DNA of 64,000 bases from Corynebacterium sp. MSK297 (GTDB taxonomy: Bacteria > Actinomycetota > Actinomycetes > Mycobacteriales > Mycobacteriaceae): the NCBI RefSeq assembly GCF_030232885.1, contig NZ_JASPGD010000009.1:21836-85835 (forward strand). The letters are read 5' to 3'. The first letter of the stretch is position 1; each line of letters begins with the position of its first letter. This document shows positions 54,037 through 63,319 of this stretch, in pieces. The notes under the pieces are model-generated. The model was not told where the DNA came from. It was given only the letters and a program-made list of their open reading frames with translations, and made no database searches. The translations under genes were made by a program, and so were the position numbers.

Positions 54037-55700
54037 TACCAGCCGTCGGGAATCGGTAGCCCATAAAGAATCGGCGAGAAGTACACAAACATCGCGGCAA
54101 CCGTCGCCAAGTACACAATCACGACAACGCTGCCAGCGGTCAATTCGCGACCAGCCACACGCGTGAGCAAGCGCCACCGAAGATAACGACCGCGATGGGC
54201 GAGCCCACCCAGGATCATTGCGTAGAGGACTATGACAAAAGGAATAAAAACGGCCGCATAGAAGAAATACATTTGGCGGTCATATGCTGCAAGCCAAGGC
54301 ACGAATCCGGCAGCAAAGCCAACCAGGGGCCAGGCAAAAGCTCGTTCCTTACGCACGAGCACTGCCCACATTGCCCACACCAACCCTGGAACGATGAACC
54401 ACCAGATTGCCGGTGTACCGAATAAAAACAGCATCTCGCGGCAGCCTTTGTCGCTACCACCAAGAGGGCAGGCTAGTTCGGTATTCGAGTAATACAGAAT
54501 TGGCCGAACGCCCGCTAGCCAGGCCCAAGGTTTGGAATCCCACGGATGATCGTGACCGCCAGATGTCGTCAGCATCGCATGAAATTGCAAAACCGACTGG
54601 TGATAATACAGCCAGCTGGCTACTGTATCGGGCAAAACCTGCAGCCAAGAATCATCGTCAATAGTGGCATCGGTTGCGGCATGGCGATACACGGCGGTTT
54701 CGCTGGCAAACCACGCCCGCCAGGTCCACAGGTAGACCAATACTGGGACGAGCACCAGTGAAGCTAGGGCAGCGGGAATATCGCGTAACCACACTGCAGA
54801 ATACGGCCTGGCCACAGCGTAACGACGACGGATAATTAAGTCGCCGAAGACGCAAAACAAACCGAAAAAGGCGATATAGTACAGGCCGGACCATTTCACT
54901 GCCACGGCTGCGCCAAGTAATAAACCTGCGCTGAAGCGCCACCAGCGTACGCCAAAGCGCGGTCCAAACGGCGAAGCCCACAATTGGTTAGGGGAGGCGT
55001 CGGCAAGCGACTGCCAGGCGGAATGCATTCGCGAGCGCATGTCTCGATGGTCCCGGGTCAGCATCCAGGCAGCTGCGATGATGAAAAAGACTTGAAAGAT
55101 ATCCAGCATGCCAAACCGGGAACTTACCAACAGCACCCCGTCGAAGGTGGCTAAAAATCCGGCAAAGGCGCCCACATTCCAGGACTGGGTGAGCTCGCGC
55201 GCCAATAGCATCGTCGCGATAACCACCCCGGTGCCAAAAAAAGCTGCCATCGCTCGCCAGCCCCACGGCGAATATCCAAAGACAAATTCGGCCAGTGCAA
55301 TGATCTGTTTGGCCAGCGGCGGGTGCACTACTAACCCGTATCCAGGGTTGGATTCAATGCCTCCGATGAGCAGATGGTCCCAACTGCGCACGATGTCCCA
55401 GGCCTGGGGGACATAGTGTTTTTCGTCAAAAATCGGTGTGCCACCGGATGCCGGATGCCCCAAGCCAATAAACCGAGTGATTGCTGCTAACACGCCGATG
55501 AGCAACAGCGACCAACCATCACGGTGATCGAGCGGGATGCGTGTGAATTGAGACGACGTATATGGGCGCACGCTTGTGCCGTGCCTGTATCGTTTGCGTG
55601 GTTTCTGTGCCGGCGCGAGATTCGGCGCGGCAGCTCTCGTCGACGCGTGTGAACGATCTGGGGTGTTCGGGCTGTGTGGGGTGCTAGCAACGGCAGTCAC
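54003..55700 (-). CDS. pmt: Protein O-mannosyltransferase (PMT)
   Basis: 565 residues from GTG at 55700 (a TTG at 55706 is alternative). A Pro/Ala-rich basic N-terminus (1-55), a PMT domain with the catalytic FDEKHYVPQAWDI loop near residue 90, about ten membrane helices and a C-terminal four-helix PMT-type module. It transfers mannose from polyprenyl phosphate to secreted proteins outside the membrane. In C. glutamicum the gene lies next to rsmI and betP, as here. It is divergent from rsmI with about 86 bases between starts. Confidence 0.92.
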   Translation of the reverse strand: MTAVASTPHSPNTPDRSHASTRAAAPNLAPAQKPRKRYRHGTSVRPYTSSQFTRIPLDHRDGWSLLLIGVLAAITRFIGLGHPASGGTPIFDEKHYVPQAWDIVRSWDHLLIGGIESNPGYGLVVHPPLAKQIIALAEFVFGYSPWGWRAMAAFFGTGVVIATMLLARELTQSWNVGAFAGFLATFDGVLLVSSRFGMLDIFQVFFIIAAAWMLTRDHRDMRSRMHSAWQSLADASPNQLWASPFGPRFGVRWWRFSAGLLLGAAVAVKWSGLYYIAFFGLFCVFGDLIIRRRYAVARPYSAVWLRDIPAALASLVLVPVLVYLWTWRAWFASETAVYRHAATDATIDDDSWLQVLPDTVASWLYYHQSVLQFHAMLTTSGGHDHPWDSKPWAWLAGVRPILYYSNTELACPLGGSDKGCREMLFLFGTPAIWWFIVPGLVWAMWAVLVRKERAFAWPLVGFAAGFVPWLAAYDRQMYFFYAAVFIPFVIVLYAMILGGLAHRGRYLRWRLLTRVAGRELTAGSVVVIVYLATVAAMFVYFSPILYGLPIPDGWYHSMMWLPSWT

Positions 55701-55786
55701 CCGCAATAGTTTAGGCGACGAGTCTCATTTTGGCACTAGCTAGCGCGCAAGTATCGGTAGCGTGGGTGTGCCATGCTAGAAGTGTG

Positions 55787-56665
55787 ATGAATCAAGACGG
55801 TGTGCATAATGAAAACCCACATCAGCGTCTGCCGCATGGAATTATCGTTGCTGCAACTCCGCTGGGCAACCTTGCCGACGCCTCCCCGCGGCTTATAGGT
55901 GCTTTACGGGATGCAGAAGTGATCGCCGCTGAGGACACGCGGCGTGTGCGCAATCTCGCGAATGCGCTGGGGGTGGAATTGCGCGCGAAAGTGGTGTCGA
56001 ATTTTGACCACAACGAAGCAGGCAGGGTTGATGAACTACTGCGCGCGGCACGAAACTCTAGTGTGTTGGTGGTCAGCGATGCGGGGATGCCAGTGGTTTC
56101 TGATCCGGGGCATAATGTCGTGGCTGCAGCACATGAGTCTGGTATCTCGGTTACCGCGATTCCGGGGCCGTCCGCGGTGCCCACTGCGCTGGCCTTGTGC
56201 GGGTTGCAAGTAGGAAAGTTTATTTTCGATGGGTTTGCTCCGCGCAAGGATGGGGCGCGACGCAGCTGGCTGGAGTCATTACGTAATGAAAAACGTGCAG
56301 TGTGTTTTTTCGAATCGCCGCATCGATTAGCGGATACGTTGCGGATCGCTGCTGAAGTATTGGGGGCGAAGCGTCGTGGCGCGGTGTGCCGTGAGTTGAC
56401 GAAGCTCTATGAGGAAGTCAAGCAGGCACCACTTTCTGAGCTTGCGCAGTGGGCTGCAAACGGCGTGAAGGGCGAGATTACTGTTGTCATCGAGGGTGGT
56501 GAGCAAGCGGTGATTTCCGTAGATGAAGCTGTGCGCCGCGTTTCCGAGTTGGTCGATGGCGGTATGCGTTTGAAAGCCGCCTGTAAACAAATTGGCGCTT
56601 GGACTGCGCATTCAAATCGTGAGCTTTACGACGCGTATTTGCGGGCACGTGAGGAAAATAAATAA
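55787..56665 (+). CDS. rsmI: 16S rRNA (cytidine1402-2'-O) methyltransferase RsmI
   Basis: 292 residues from ATG at 55787; an in-frame opening to 55730 is an unlikely start. RsmI features: VAATPLGNLADAS (22-34), AAEDTRRVRNLANALG, VVSDAGMPVVSDPGHNVV (SAM-binding), AIPGPSAVPTALAL and the REGAKLYEEVK-like GAVCRELTKLYEEV. Methylates C1402 ribose in the ribosomal decoding centre. Followed by the betP promoter region. Confidence 0.94.
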   Translation: MNQDGVHNENPHQRLPHGIIVAATPLGNLADASPRLIGALRDAEVIAAEDTRRVRNLANALGVELRAKVVSNFDHNEAGRVDELLRAARNSSVLVVSDAGMPVVSDPGHNVVAAAHESGISVTAIPGPSAVPTALALCGLQVGKFIFDGFAPRKDGARRSWLESLRNEKRAVCFFESPHRLADTLRIAAEVLGAKRRGAVCRELTKLYEEVKQAPLSELAQWAANGVKGEITVVIEGGEQAVISVDEAVRRVSELVDGGMRLKAACKQIGAWTAHSNRELYDAYLRAREENK

Positions 56666-56879
56666 AAGTGCGTAATATCACATGAACTAGTCTGTTGTGT
56701 GTTTTCGACGGAGCTTGGATGTTTCTCGGGTGTGTTCACGCGATTTTGCATGCTAACTCGAAATAATGGCAGCACAGTTTCGTGGCAGGTCACATAATTA
56801 GTGGATTTATCTGCTCATCAGCTAATTTTCAGCTTTTCTGAATTTGATTGCCGGGTGTTTTTCAACCACTCTGGTATCC
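56666..56879 (+). promoter_or_regulatory. betP upstream region
   Basis: 214 bases without a gene between rsmI and betP, AT-rich near 56780-56870 (ATAATTAGTGG, TCAGCTAATTTTCAG). betP is osmotically regulated through MtrAB in C. glutamicum; I cannot point to a definite MtrA site here. Confidence 0.4.
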
Positions 56880-58721
56880 ATGACTAAACCTGATTCACAC
56901 GGCGCCGATGGTGCCGATCGCGATGATGTTGTGGATGATCCACAGCTAGGAACAGATTCCAATCTGGTCCGCGAAGACCTGAATGAGCTGTCTGCTACCA
57001 GGCAGATTGCTTATATGCTGGAACACGAAGATGATGTCGCGGTCAGCGGCGTCGACGACTCTGTTGAGATGGCTTCCGAAAACGAAGACACTTCCATTGA
57101 CTGGGGTGTTGTTCTGCCAGCCGGCATTCTGGTGCTGGCGACCGTTATTTGGGGTCTGGTTTTCACAGAATCTTTCAATGATTTCGCCAGCGTAGCATTC
57201 GGTTGGATTATCGATAACTTCGGCTGGGCTTTCATGCTGTTTACCACGGTTTTCGTGGTATTCGTGATTACCATTGCCGCCTCGAAGTTTGGTGCTATTA
57301 AGTTGGGCTCGATTAATGAAGTACCCGAATTTAATACCATTTCATGGATCGCAATGATGTTTGCCGCGGGTATGGGCATTGGTTTGATGTTCTTCGGCGC
57401 AGCGGAACCTACTTTCTTTTATAACGATGGTGTTCCGGGAATCGATAATGACCCAGTCGGTGGTGCAATGTCGCAGGCGATGTTCCACTGGACACTGCAC
57501 CCGTGGGCGATTTACGCGATCGTCGGCTTGGCCATCGCATATTCCACCTTCCGTGTCGGACGCAAGCAGCTGCTGTCTTCGGCATTCGTCCCGCTGATTG
57601 GTGAAAAGGCAGCCACCGGTGGCGTGGGCCGTTTCATTGATATTTTGTCCATTTTTGCGACTGTGTTTGGTACCGCATGTTCTTTGGGCCTCGGTGCACT
57701 GCAGATCCAGGCAGGTTTGTCCGCGTCCGGCATCATCGACGACCCTTCGATGTCGGTTGTTATCGGTATCGTGCTGGTTTTGACCTTGGCCTTTATTCTC
57801 TCGGCGCTGTCGGGCGTCGGCAAGGGTATCCAGTATCTGTCCAACGCTAACCTCATCATGGCCGCTGTCCTGGCCATTTTCGTGTTCATTGTGGGCCCAA
57901 CCGTCGTGCAGCTGAACCTGATTCCAGGTTCACTGGGTTCGTACTTGCAAAACTTCCTGATGATGGCCGGGCGCACCGCAGAAAACGGTGAAGAAGCTGC
58001 CGAATTTAGCTCTGCCTGGACGATTTTCTATTGGGCATGGTGGGTTTCCTGGTCGCCATTCGTCGGTATGTTCCTAGCGCGCATTTCCCGCGGACGTTCT
58101 GTGCGGGAATTCTGCATCGGCGTGCTGCTGATTCCATCTGGTGTCTCCACAGTATGGTTTGCAATCTTCGGTGGTACCGCGATCGATATGGAACGCAGCA
58201 ATGAAGGCGTAGTATACGGTGATGGCACCACCGAAAACATGCTGTTTAACATGTTTGATCAGCTGCCACTGGGAGCGATTGCATCAGTCGTGGCGATGGT
58301 GCTGCTCGCAACGTTCTTTATCACCTCGGCAGACTCTGCTTCGACTGTCATGGGTTCCATGTCGCAGCGCGGCCGCATGGTGGCCACCCCATGGTTGTCG
58401 GCTACCTGGGGTGTTTTGACAGCTGCGGTTGGTCTGACCATGCTTATCGGCGGTGGTGAGGATGCCCTGGACTCGCTGCAGTCGGTCACGATCGTGGCTG
58501 CTTCACCATTCCTACTGATCATTATTGGACTGATGTTTAGCCTGGTGAAAGACTTGCGTAACGACGTTATCTACGTCGAGCAGAAGGAACAGCAAGCCTT
58601 CGCACGGAAGCTGGCCCGTGAACGCCGCTTGACTCGCGAGGCGCACCGCAAGGAAGAGCTGAAAAAGCGTCGCGCAGAACGTCTGGAGAGCTGGAAGCCA
58701 GAAAGCATGCGCAAGAATTAA
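56880..58721 (+). CDS. betP: Glycine betaine transporter BetP (BCCT family)
   Basis: 613 residues from ATG at 56880 (a TTG at 56844 opens earlier without conserved sequence). An acidic N-terminus (about 1-60), 12 membrane helices, the glycine-rich substrate loop [18 protein letters not shown], the aromatic betaine box in [18 protein letters not shown] and the [14 protein letters not shown] cytoplasmic loop. The positively charged C-terminus ([21 protein letters not shown]... to RMK-like end) matches the BetP osmosensing tail, which senses K+ and membrane stress. It imports betaine with Na+ under osmotic stress. Position beside rsmI-pmt is the same as in C. glutamicum. Confidence 0.93.
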   Translation: MTKPDSHGADGADRDDVVDDPQLGTDSNLVREDLNELSATRQIAYMLEHEDDVAVSGVDDSVEMASENEDTSIDWGVVLPAGILVLATVIWGLVFTESFNDFASVAFGWIIDNFGWAFMLFTTVFVVFVITIAASKFGAIKLGSINEVPEFNTISWIAMMFAAGMGIGLMFFGAAEPTFFYNDGVPGIDNDPVGGAMSQAMFHWTLHPWAIYAIVGLAIAYSTFRVGRKQLLSSAFVPLIGEKAATGGVGRFIDILSIFATVFGTACSLGLGALQIQAGLSASGIIDDPSMSVVIGIVLVLTLAFILSALSGVGKGIQYLSNANLIMAAVLAIFVFIVGPTVVQLNLIPGSLGSYLQNFLMMAGRTAENGEEAAEFSSAWTIFYWAWWVSWSPFVGMFLARISRGRSVREFCIGVLLIPSGVSTVWFAIFGGTAIDMERSNEGVVYGDGTTENMLFNMFDQLPLGAIASVVAMVLLATFFITSADSASTVMGSMSQRGRMVATPWLSATWGVLTAAVGLTMLIGGGEDALDSLQSVTIVAASPFLLIIIGLMFSLVKDLRNDVIYVEQKEQQAFARKLARERRLTREAHRKEELKKRRAERLESWKPESMRKN

Positions 58722-58772
58722 CTGCTGCTAGCTAATTCTTGCTGTAATTGTTAGGTGTGCGGTGCTCACATG

Positions 58773-58844
58773 AGAACTCAGTGTGAACCTGCTGCGCACC
58801 CTGTGAGTTCTATGAACCCCGGTCACCATACGGTACCGGGGTTC
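58773..58844. terminator. Two hairpins between betP and metG
   Basis: AGAACTCA (58773-58780) with TGAGTTCT (58804-58811), then GAACCCCGGT (58814-58823) with ACCGGGGTTC (58835-58844, perfect 10-bp). No T-run after the second, and metG begins 17 bases later, so it could be a terminator or a 5' leader structure of metG. Confidence 0.5.
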
Positions 58845-58860
58845 AATTATGCTGGAAGGC

Positions 58861-60702
58861 ATGTCTGAAAATGTGCTTGTGAATGTTGCCTGGCCGTATG
58901 CCAATGGCCCCCGTCATATCGGACACGTCGCAGGATTTGGCGTACCTTCCGATGTATTCGCGCGCTTTCAGCGAATGCGGGGCAACAACGTCCTGATGGT
59001 CTCAGGCACTGATGAACACGGCACTCCGTTGTTGGTGCAAGCTGATAAAGAAGGCGTCTCCGTACGCGAATTGGCCGATCGCTATAACCGTCAGATCGTC
59101 GAAGACCTGCGCGGTTTGGGCCTGTCCTATGACTGGTTTACCCGTACTGTTACCCGGACTCACTACGCGACAGTGCAAGAGCTGTTCAAAGGCCTGTACA
59201 ACAACGGCTACATGGTCAAAGAAACCACCATGGGTGCGGTGTCCCCGTCTACCGGGCGCACGCTGCCAGACCGATACATCGAAGGCACGTGCCCAATTTG
59301 TCATGCCGACGGCGCCCGGGGTGATCAATGTGATAACTGCGGTAACCAGTTGGACCCAGCGGATTTGATCGATCCAGTTTCCAAGATCAATGGCGAAACC
59401 CCGGTTTTCCGCGAGACCGAGCACTTCTTGTTGGACCTGCCTGCGCTTGCCGACGCATTGCGCGAATGGCTGTCGACCCGTCAAGGCTGGCGCCCGAACG
59501 TGCTGAAGTTCTCGCAGAATTTGTTGGCGGATATGCGCCCACGTGCAATGACCCGCGATATTGACTGGGGCGTTCCCGTACCGATCGAGGGCTGGGAAAA
59601 CAACAACGCGAAAAAGCTCTACGTGTGGTTTGATGCTGTGATCGGCTACTTGTCTGCCTCGCTTGAGTGGGCACAGCGCACCGGAGATCCGGACGCGTGG
59701 AAACAATTCTGGTTGGATCCGGAAACCAAGTCCTATTATTTCCAGGGCAAGGACAATATCACTTTTCACTCGCAGATTTGGCCAGCGCAGCTGCTCGGTT
59801 ATGCGGGTAAGGGCGCCAAGGGCGGTGAACAACACCGTTATGGTGAAATCAATCTGCCGACCGAAATTGTGTCCTCGGAGTTTTTGACGATGTCTGGCTC
59901 CAAGTTCTCCTCATCCAAGGGTCTGGTCATCTACGTCAAGGACTTTTTGGAAGAATTCGGGCCGGATCCGTTGCGGTATTTCATTGCAGTGGCTGGCCCA
60001 GAAAACAACGACGCAGACTTCACCTGGGATGAGTTCGTCCGCCGTATCAACAACGAGCTGGCAAACGGCTGGGGTAACTTGGTCAACCGCACGGTCTCCA
60101 TGGCACACAAAAACTTCGGTGAAGTACCAGAGCCCGGTGAGCTGACTGATAGCGATCGTCGCATTCTGGACTTGGCAACTAATGCTTTTGACGTTGTTGG
60201 GGATGCCCTGGAGCATTCCAAGTTCAAGGCCGGAATCACGCATGCGATGCATGTCGTTGGTGAGGCGAACGCCTATATTGCCGAGAATGAGCCGTGGAAA
60301 CTAGCTAAGGATGATTCCCAGCGCGAACGCTTGGCGACGGTTTTGTGGACTGCATTGCAGGTCGTTTCCGACTGCAACGTGCTTTTGACCCCATACCTGC
60401 CGCACTTGGCACAGCGCGTGCACGAAACCTTGGGTCGCGATGATGTGTGGGCTGCACAGCCAGAGATTGTCGAAGTTGTCGACGATTATGACGTCGAATT
60501 GGTTGGCGTCGGAACGCCACAGAAAGGTCAGAAGTACCCCGCGATTACAGGTGATTATGCAGCACAGGCAGCAACCTGGAAACGCCTGGATATCACCCCT
60601 GGTACTACATTGGCGAAACCGAAGCCGTTGATTACCAAGCTGGACCCGGAGCTAGCTGAAACTGGCCCAGAATGGGCACCGGTGACGGATTCGGAAGACT
60701 AA
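58861..60702 (+). CDS. metG: Methionyl-tRNA synthetase
   Basis: 613 residues from ATG at 58861 (an in-frame ATG four codons earlier is alternative). Class I signatures: HIGH at 19-22 (PRHIGH), KMSKS-equivalent GSKFSSSKG (residues ~350), Zn knuckle [17 protein letters not shown] (about 143-160) and the anticodon domain with [20 protein letters not shown]. It charges tRNA-Met. Downstream hairpin and T-rich stretch. Confidence 0.95.
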   Translation: MSENVLVNVAWPYANGPRHIGHVAGFGVPSDVFARFQRMRGNNVLMVSGTDEHGTPLLVQADKEGVSVRELADRYNRQIVEDLRGLGLSYDWFTRTVTRTHYATVQELFKGLYNNGYMVKETTMGAVSPSTGRTLPDRYIEGTCPICHADGARGDQCDNCGNQLDPADLIDPVSKINGETPVFRETEHFLLDLPALADALREWLSTRQGWRPNVLKFSQNLLADMRPRAMTRDIDWGVPVPIEGWENNNAKKLYVWFDAVIGYLSASLEWAQRTGDPDAWKQFWLDPETKSYYFQGKDNITFHSQIWPAQLLGYAGKGAKGGEQHRYGEINLPTEIVSSEFLTMSGSKFSSSKGLVIYVKDFLEEFGPDPLRYFIAVAGPENNDADFTWDEFVRRINNELANGWGNLVNRTVSMAHKNFGEVPEPGELTDSDRRILDLATNAFDVVGDALEHSKFKAGITHAMHVVGEANAYIAENEPWKLAKDDSQRERLATVLWTALQVVSDCNVLLTPYLPHLAQRVHETLGRDDVWAAQPEIVEVVDDYDVELVGVGTPQKGQKYPAITGDYAAQAATWKRLDITPGTTLAKPKPLITKLDPELAETGPEWAPVTDSED

Positions 60703-60710
60703 TCCGAAGT

Positions 60711-60752
60711 GTGCTGTGCACGGCAAGTTTTGTGCACAGCACGTTTGTTTTC
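60711..60752 (+). terminator. Terminator after metG
   Basis: GTGCTGTGCAC (60711-60721) pairs with GTGCACAGCAC (60732-60742), 10-base loop, followed by GTTTGTTTTC. It lies inside the upstream in-frame extension of the MFS gene, supporting a later start for that gene. Confidence 0.8.
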
Positions 60753-60773
60753 TCTCGAGCATTGTGTTGGAAG

Positions 60774-62144
60774 GTGAGTCCGACGAGTGACAAGCAGTCG
60801 AAGCACACGACACTAGTTGCTGGTGGGGCAATTTCAGTCCCACTTGCTCTCGTCGCAGTAATCTCCGCTGCGGCGAACCTGCGCGCCGGTATTTCTTCAC
60901 TGGGCGCAGTGCTGGAACAGGTAATGGTCAGTTTCCAGGCCTCGGCTTTCGTGGCTGGTGCGCTCACCGCCATGCCGGGTTTTGCTTTCGCCATCATGGG
61001 GTTGGCAGCTGTTCCTATTGCCCGACGCTTCGGGTTAAGCTTCACGCTTTTTGCCGGAATGGTGGCCATGCTCGTGGGCCTTGCTTTCCGGCCATTGATC
61101 GGCGTCCATGTACCGGGCGGTATGGGCACGTTTATTCTGCTAACCGCGTTGGTTGTTGGCGGGATTGCGCTGTTGAATGTGTTGTTACCGGCCTGGATTA
61201 AACAGCACGCGCCGCGTTGCTCTGTGCTGTTGATGTCGTGTTATTCCGGTTTCTTAGGTCTTTCGGGTGCGGTTGCACCACTGAGTGCCTTGTGGTTTTC
61301 CGGCGAGGATGCTTGGCGCCCGGCACTGGGTATCTGGGCGCTGCTCGCGGCAGCACAGGTTGTGGTCTGGATTCTGGTATTAACCCGGGTTCGGGTGGAT
61401 AAACCTCGCAAACCACCCGTTGCACAACCCACAAACTCCGGCACGGAACGTATGACTACACCAGGTACGACGGGTACAGCGGCTGATTCGGACCCCGCGG
61501 TTGATTCGGACCCCGCGGTTGATTCGGACCCAGCAGTTGTTGCGAACAAGATTGCGTCGACGTCGTTATGGAGTTCTCCCACCGCGGTGGCGATGATGGT
61601 GTTGTTTGGCCTGCAATCCTCAAATGCCTATGTACAAATGGGGTGGCTGCCGCAGATGTATATCGACCAAGGTGTCTCTCCGGGCAGGGCAGCCGTAGGG
61701 CTTGCCGTGTTGGGAACCGTCAACGTCATCGGTGGTGTGAGCATGCCGTTTGTGGTGGCCCGCATTCGTGATCTGCGACCGGTAATCGTGGTTTTTGGCG
61801 TACTGACGACCGTTGGTTACCTCGGGGTCATGTTTGCTGGTGCCGCGGCGCCGGAGGCATGGGCAATCGTGCTGGGCCTGGGCGGTATGTGCTTCCCGAC
61901 GATCCTCGCTCTGCTTGCGGCACGGACGCGTACCCCGGAGGTGACCGCGCGGTTGTCTGGTTTCGTGCAGCCGTATGGTTATTTGCTTGCAGGAGTCTTC
62001 CCGCTGTTGATCGGTTTTGCGTACCAGGCCACCGGAGACTGGGTGCTGATCTTGGCGGTGATGGCATTGACCGGTGTGGGGATGTCAGCACTGGGGTATC
62101 GCGCGGGTAAGAAAGTGCTTATCGACGATGAGCTCGCGCGTTAA
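60774..62144 (+). CDS. MFS transporter, cyanate permease (CynX/NimT)-like
   Basis: 456 residues from GTG at 60774; upstream in-frame codons run through a terminator hairpin, so an earlier start is unlikely. Twelve membrane helices with LRAGISSLGAVLEQV near residue 38 and a long central loop (about 215-270). That loop contains a tandem DSDPAV repeat. The pattern resembles the CynX family, whose members transport cyanate, nitroimidazoles or other small anions. The substrate is not deducible. Start confidence is low. The gene is isolated: metG before, an IS after. Confidence 0.75.
   Translation: MSPTSDKQSKHTTLVAGGAISVPLALVAVISAAANLRAGISSLGAVLEQVMVSFQASAFVAGALTAMPGFAFAIMGLAAVPIARRFGLSFTLFAGMVAMLVGLAFRPLIGVHVPGGMGTFILLTALVVGGIALLNVLLPAWIKQHAPRCSVLLMSCYSGFLGLSGAVAPLSALWFSGEDAWRPALGIWALLAAAQVVVWILVLTRVRVDKPRKPPVAQPTNSGTERMTTPGTTGTAADSDPAVDSDPAVDSDPAVVANKIASTSLWSSPTAVAMMVLFGLQSSNAYVQMGWLPQMYIDQGVSPGRAAVGLAVLGTVNVIGGVSMPFVVARIRDLRPVIVVFGVLTTVGYLGVMFAGAAAPEAWAIVLGLGGMCFPTILALLAARTRTPEVTARLSGFVQPYGYLLAGVFPLLIGFAYQATGDWVLILAVMALTGVGMSALGYRAGKKVLIDDELAR
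61485..61538. repeat. Three 18-bp tandem repeats in the MFS gene
   Basis: GATTCGGACCCCGCGGTT at 61485-61502 and 61503-61520, and a variant copy at 61521-61538. They encode three DSDPAV units in the cytoplasmic loop and keep the frame. Confidence 0.95.
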
Positions 62145-62173
62145 TACGCGCAGGGGCTTGCGAATAAGCAGGT

Positions 62174-63309
62174 TGAAGTGCCCCAGGTTTGTTCCGTTTG
62201 AGTAGATGGGAAAATCTGGACCATGCCCAAAAAATTTGACCAGGATGCCAAGGACCGTGTGGTCCGTCTCGTGGAAGACCGCATCTTGGCGGAGAATCTT
62301 TCAATGCAACAAGCGTGCAAGATTGTGGCGCCGAAACTAGGGGTCTCATGGCACACAGCAAGACAATGGACGCAAGCAGTTCGACGCGAAGGACGAGTTG
62401 TCGAACGCATGCCAGAGGATATGCAAGCCGAAATCTCCAGGCTGCGACGTGAAAACCAAGAGCTACGGGATACCAACGAACTGCTGAAGGCTGCGTCAGC
62501 TTTTTTCGCGTCGGAACTCGACCCCAAACGTCGGAAATGATCCGGTTCATCGATAAATACCGGGATCGTTTCTCAATCGAGTTCATCTGTACGACGTTGA
62601 AGAATAACCGGGTTGGCGGGTTTATCACCTCGCGTGGTTACCGCCAGTCCAAAGCTCGTGGGCCCAGTGCTCGTCGCCTTCGCGATGCTGCTCTAGTCGA
62701 ACGTATCAGCACCGTTCATCGGGACAATTACGGTGTCTACGGTGTGCGAAAAATGTGGCATGCTCTTCGCCGTGAAGGAATTGATATCGGTCGTGAACAC
62801 ACTGCCCGGCTGATGCGCCTGGCTGGTGTTTCTGGCAAAGGCAAAGGCCGATCACCAATCACAACGCGTAAGCCCAACGTGGCGGATCTGCGCCCGGACT
62901 TGGTGGGGCGCGAGTTCACAGCTTCGGGGCCAAATAAGTTGTGGGTGGCTGACATTACCTACGTGCGCACGAAGAAAGGCTTTGTGTATGCCGCGTTTGT
63001 CACCGATGTGTTTTCTCGGCGCATCGTCGGATGGGCGCTATCGGATTCCTTGCGGACCGAAGTTTTACCGCTGCAAGCTCTCAACCAAGCGATCATGTGT
63101 GCTGAAGAAACAACAGGTTTGGTGCACCATTCTGACCACGGCTCACAGTACGTCAGCGTTGTCTACAACGAGAAGCTCACTGAATTCGGGATTCAATCTT
63201 CCACTGGAACGGTTGGCGATTCCTATGACAATGCTCTAGCGGAAAACGTGAACGGCTCCTACAAGAACGAGCTGATCCATACTCGCAGGTGGGGTTGCCC
63301 GCAAATCGT
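62174..63309 (+). mobile_element. IS3-family insertion sequence A (3' end truncated)
   Basis: Left end probably at TGAAGTGCCCCAG (about 62174), about 30 bases after the MFS stop; it resembles an IS3 terminal inverted repeat. It carries orfA and orfB (see below). The right end is absent: orfB ends prematurely where element B begins. The matching inverted repeat is not found in the window. Confidence 0.8.
62223..62540 (+). CDS. IS3-family transposase OrfA (element A)
   Basis: 105 residues: DNA-binding helix-turn-helix (PKKFDQDAKDRVVRLVED, VAPKLGVSWHTARQW) and a C-terminal leucine-zipper helix (EISRLRRENQELRDTNELLKAA). It overlaps orfB by ATGA (62537-62540). A TTTTTT run (about 62502-62507) near its end may be a slippery site for the -1 frameshift usual in IS3 elements. 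Confidence 0.9.
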   Translation: MPKKFDQDAKDRVVRLVEDRILAENLSMQQACKIVAPKLGVSWHTARQWTQAVRREGRVVERMPEDMQAEISRLRRENQELRDTNELLKAASAFFASELDPKRRK

Positions 63310-63319
63310 GGACACGTAG
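62537..63319 (+). pseudogene. IS3-family transposase OrfB of element A, C-terminally truncated
   Basis: 260 residues including the catalytic DDE core: Asp in WVADITYVRT, Asp in HHSDHGSQYVS and Glu in NALAENVNGSYKNEL. Typical OrfB proteins continue about 40-50 residues after the RRW segment; here the sequence changes to GCPQIVDT-stop at about 63290-63319, the junction with element B. The protein is probably non-functional unless the missing end is dispensable. Confidence 0.88.
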
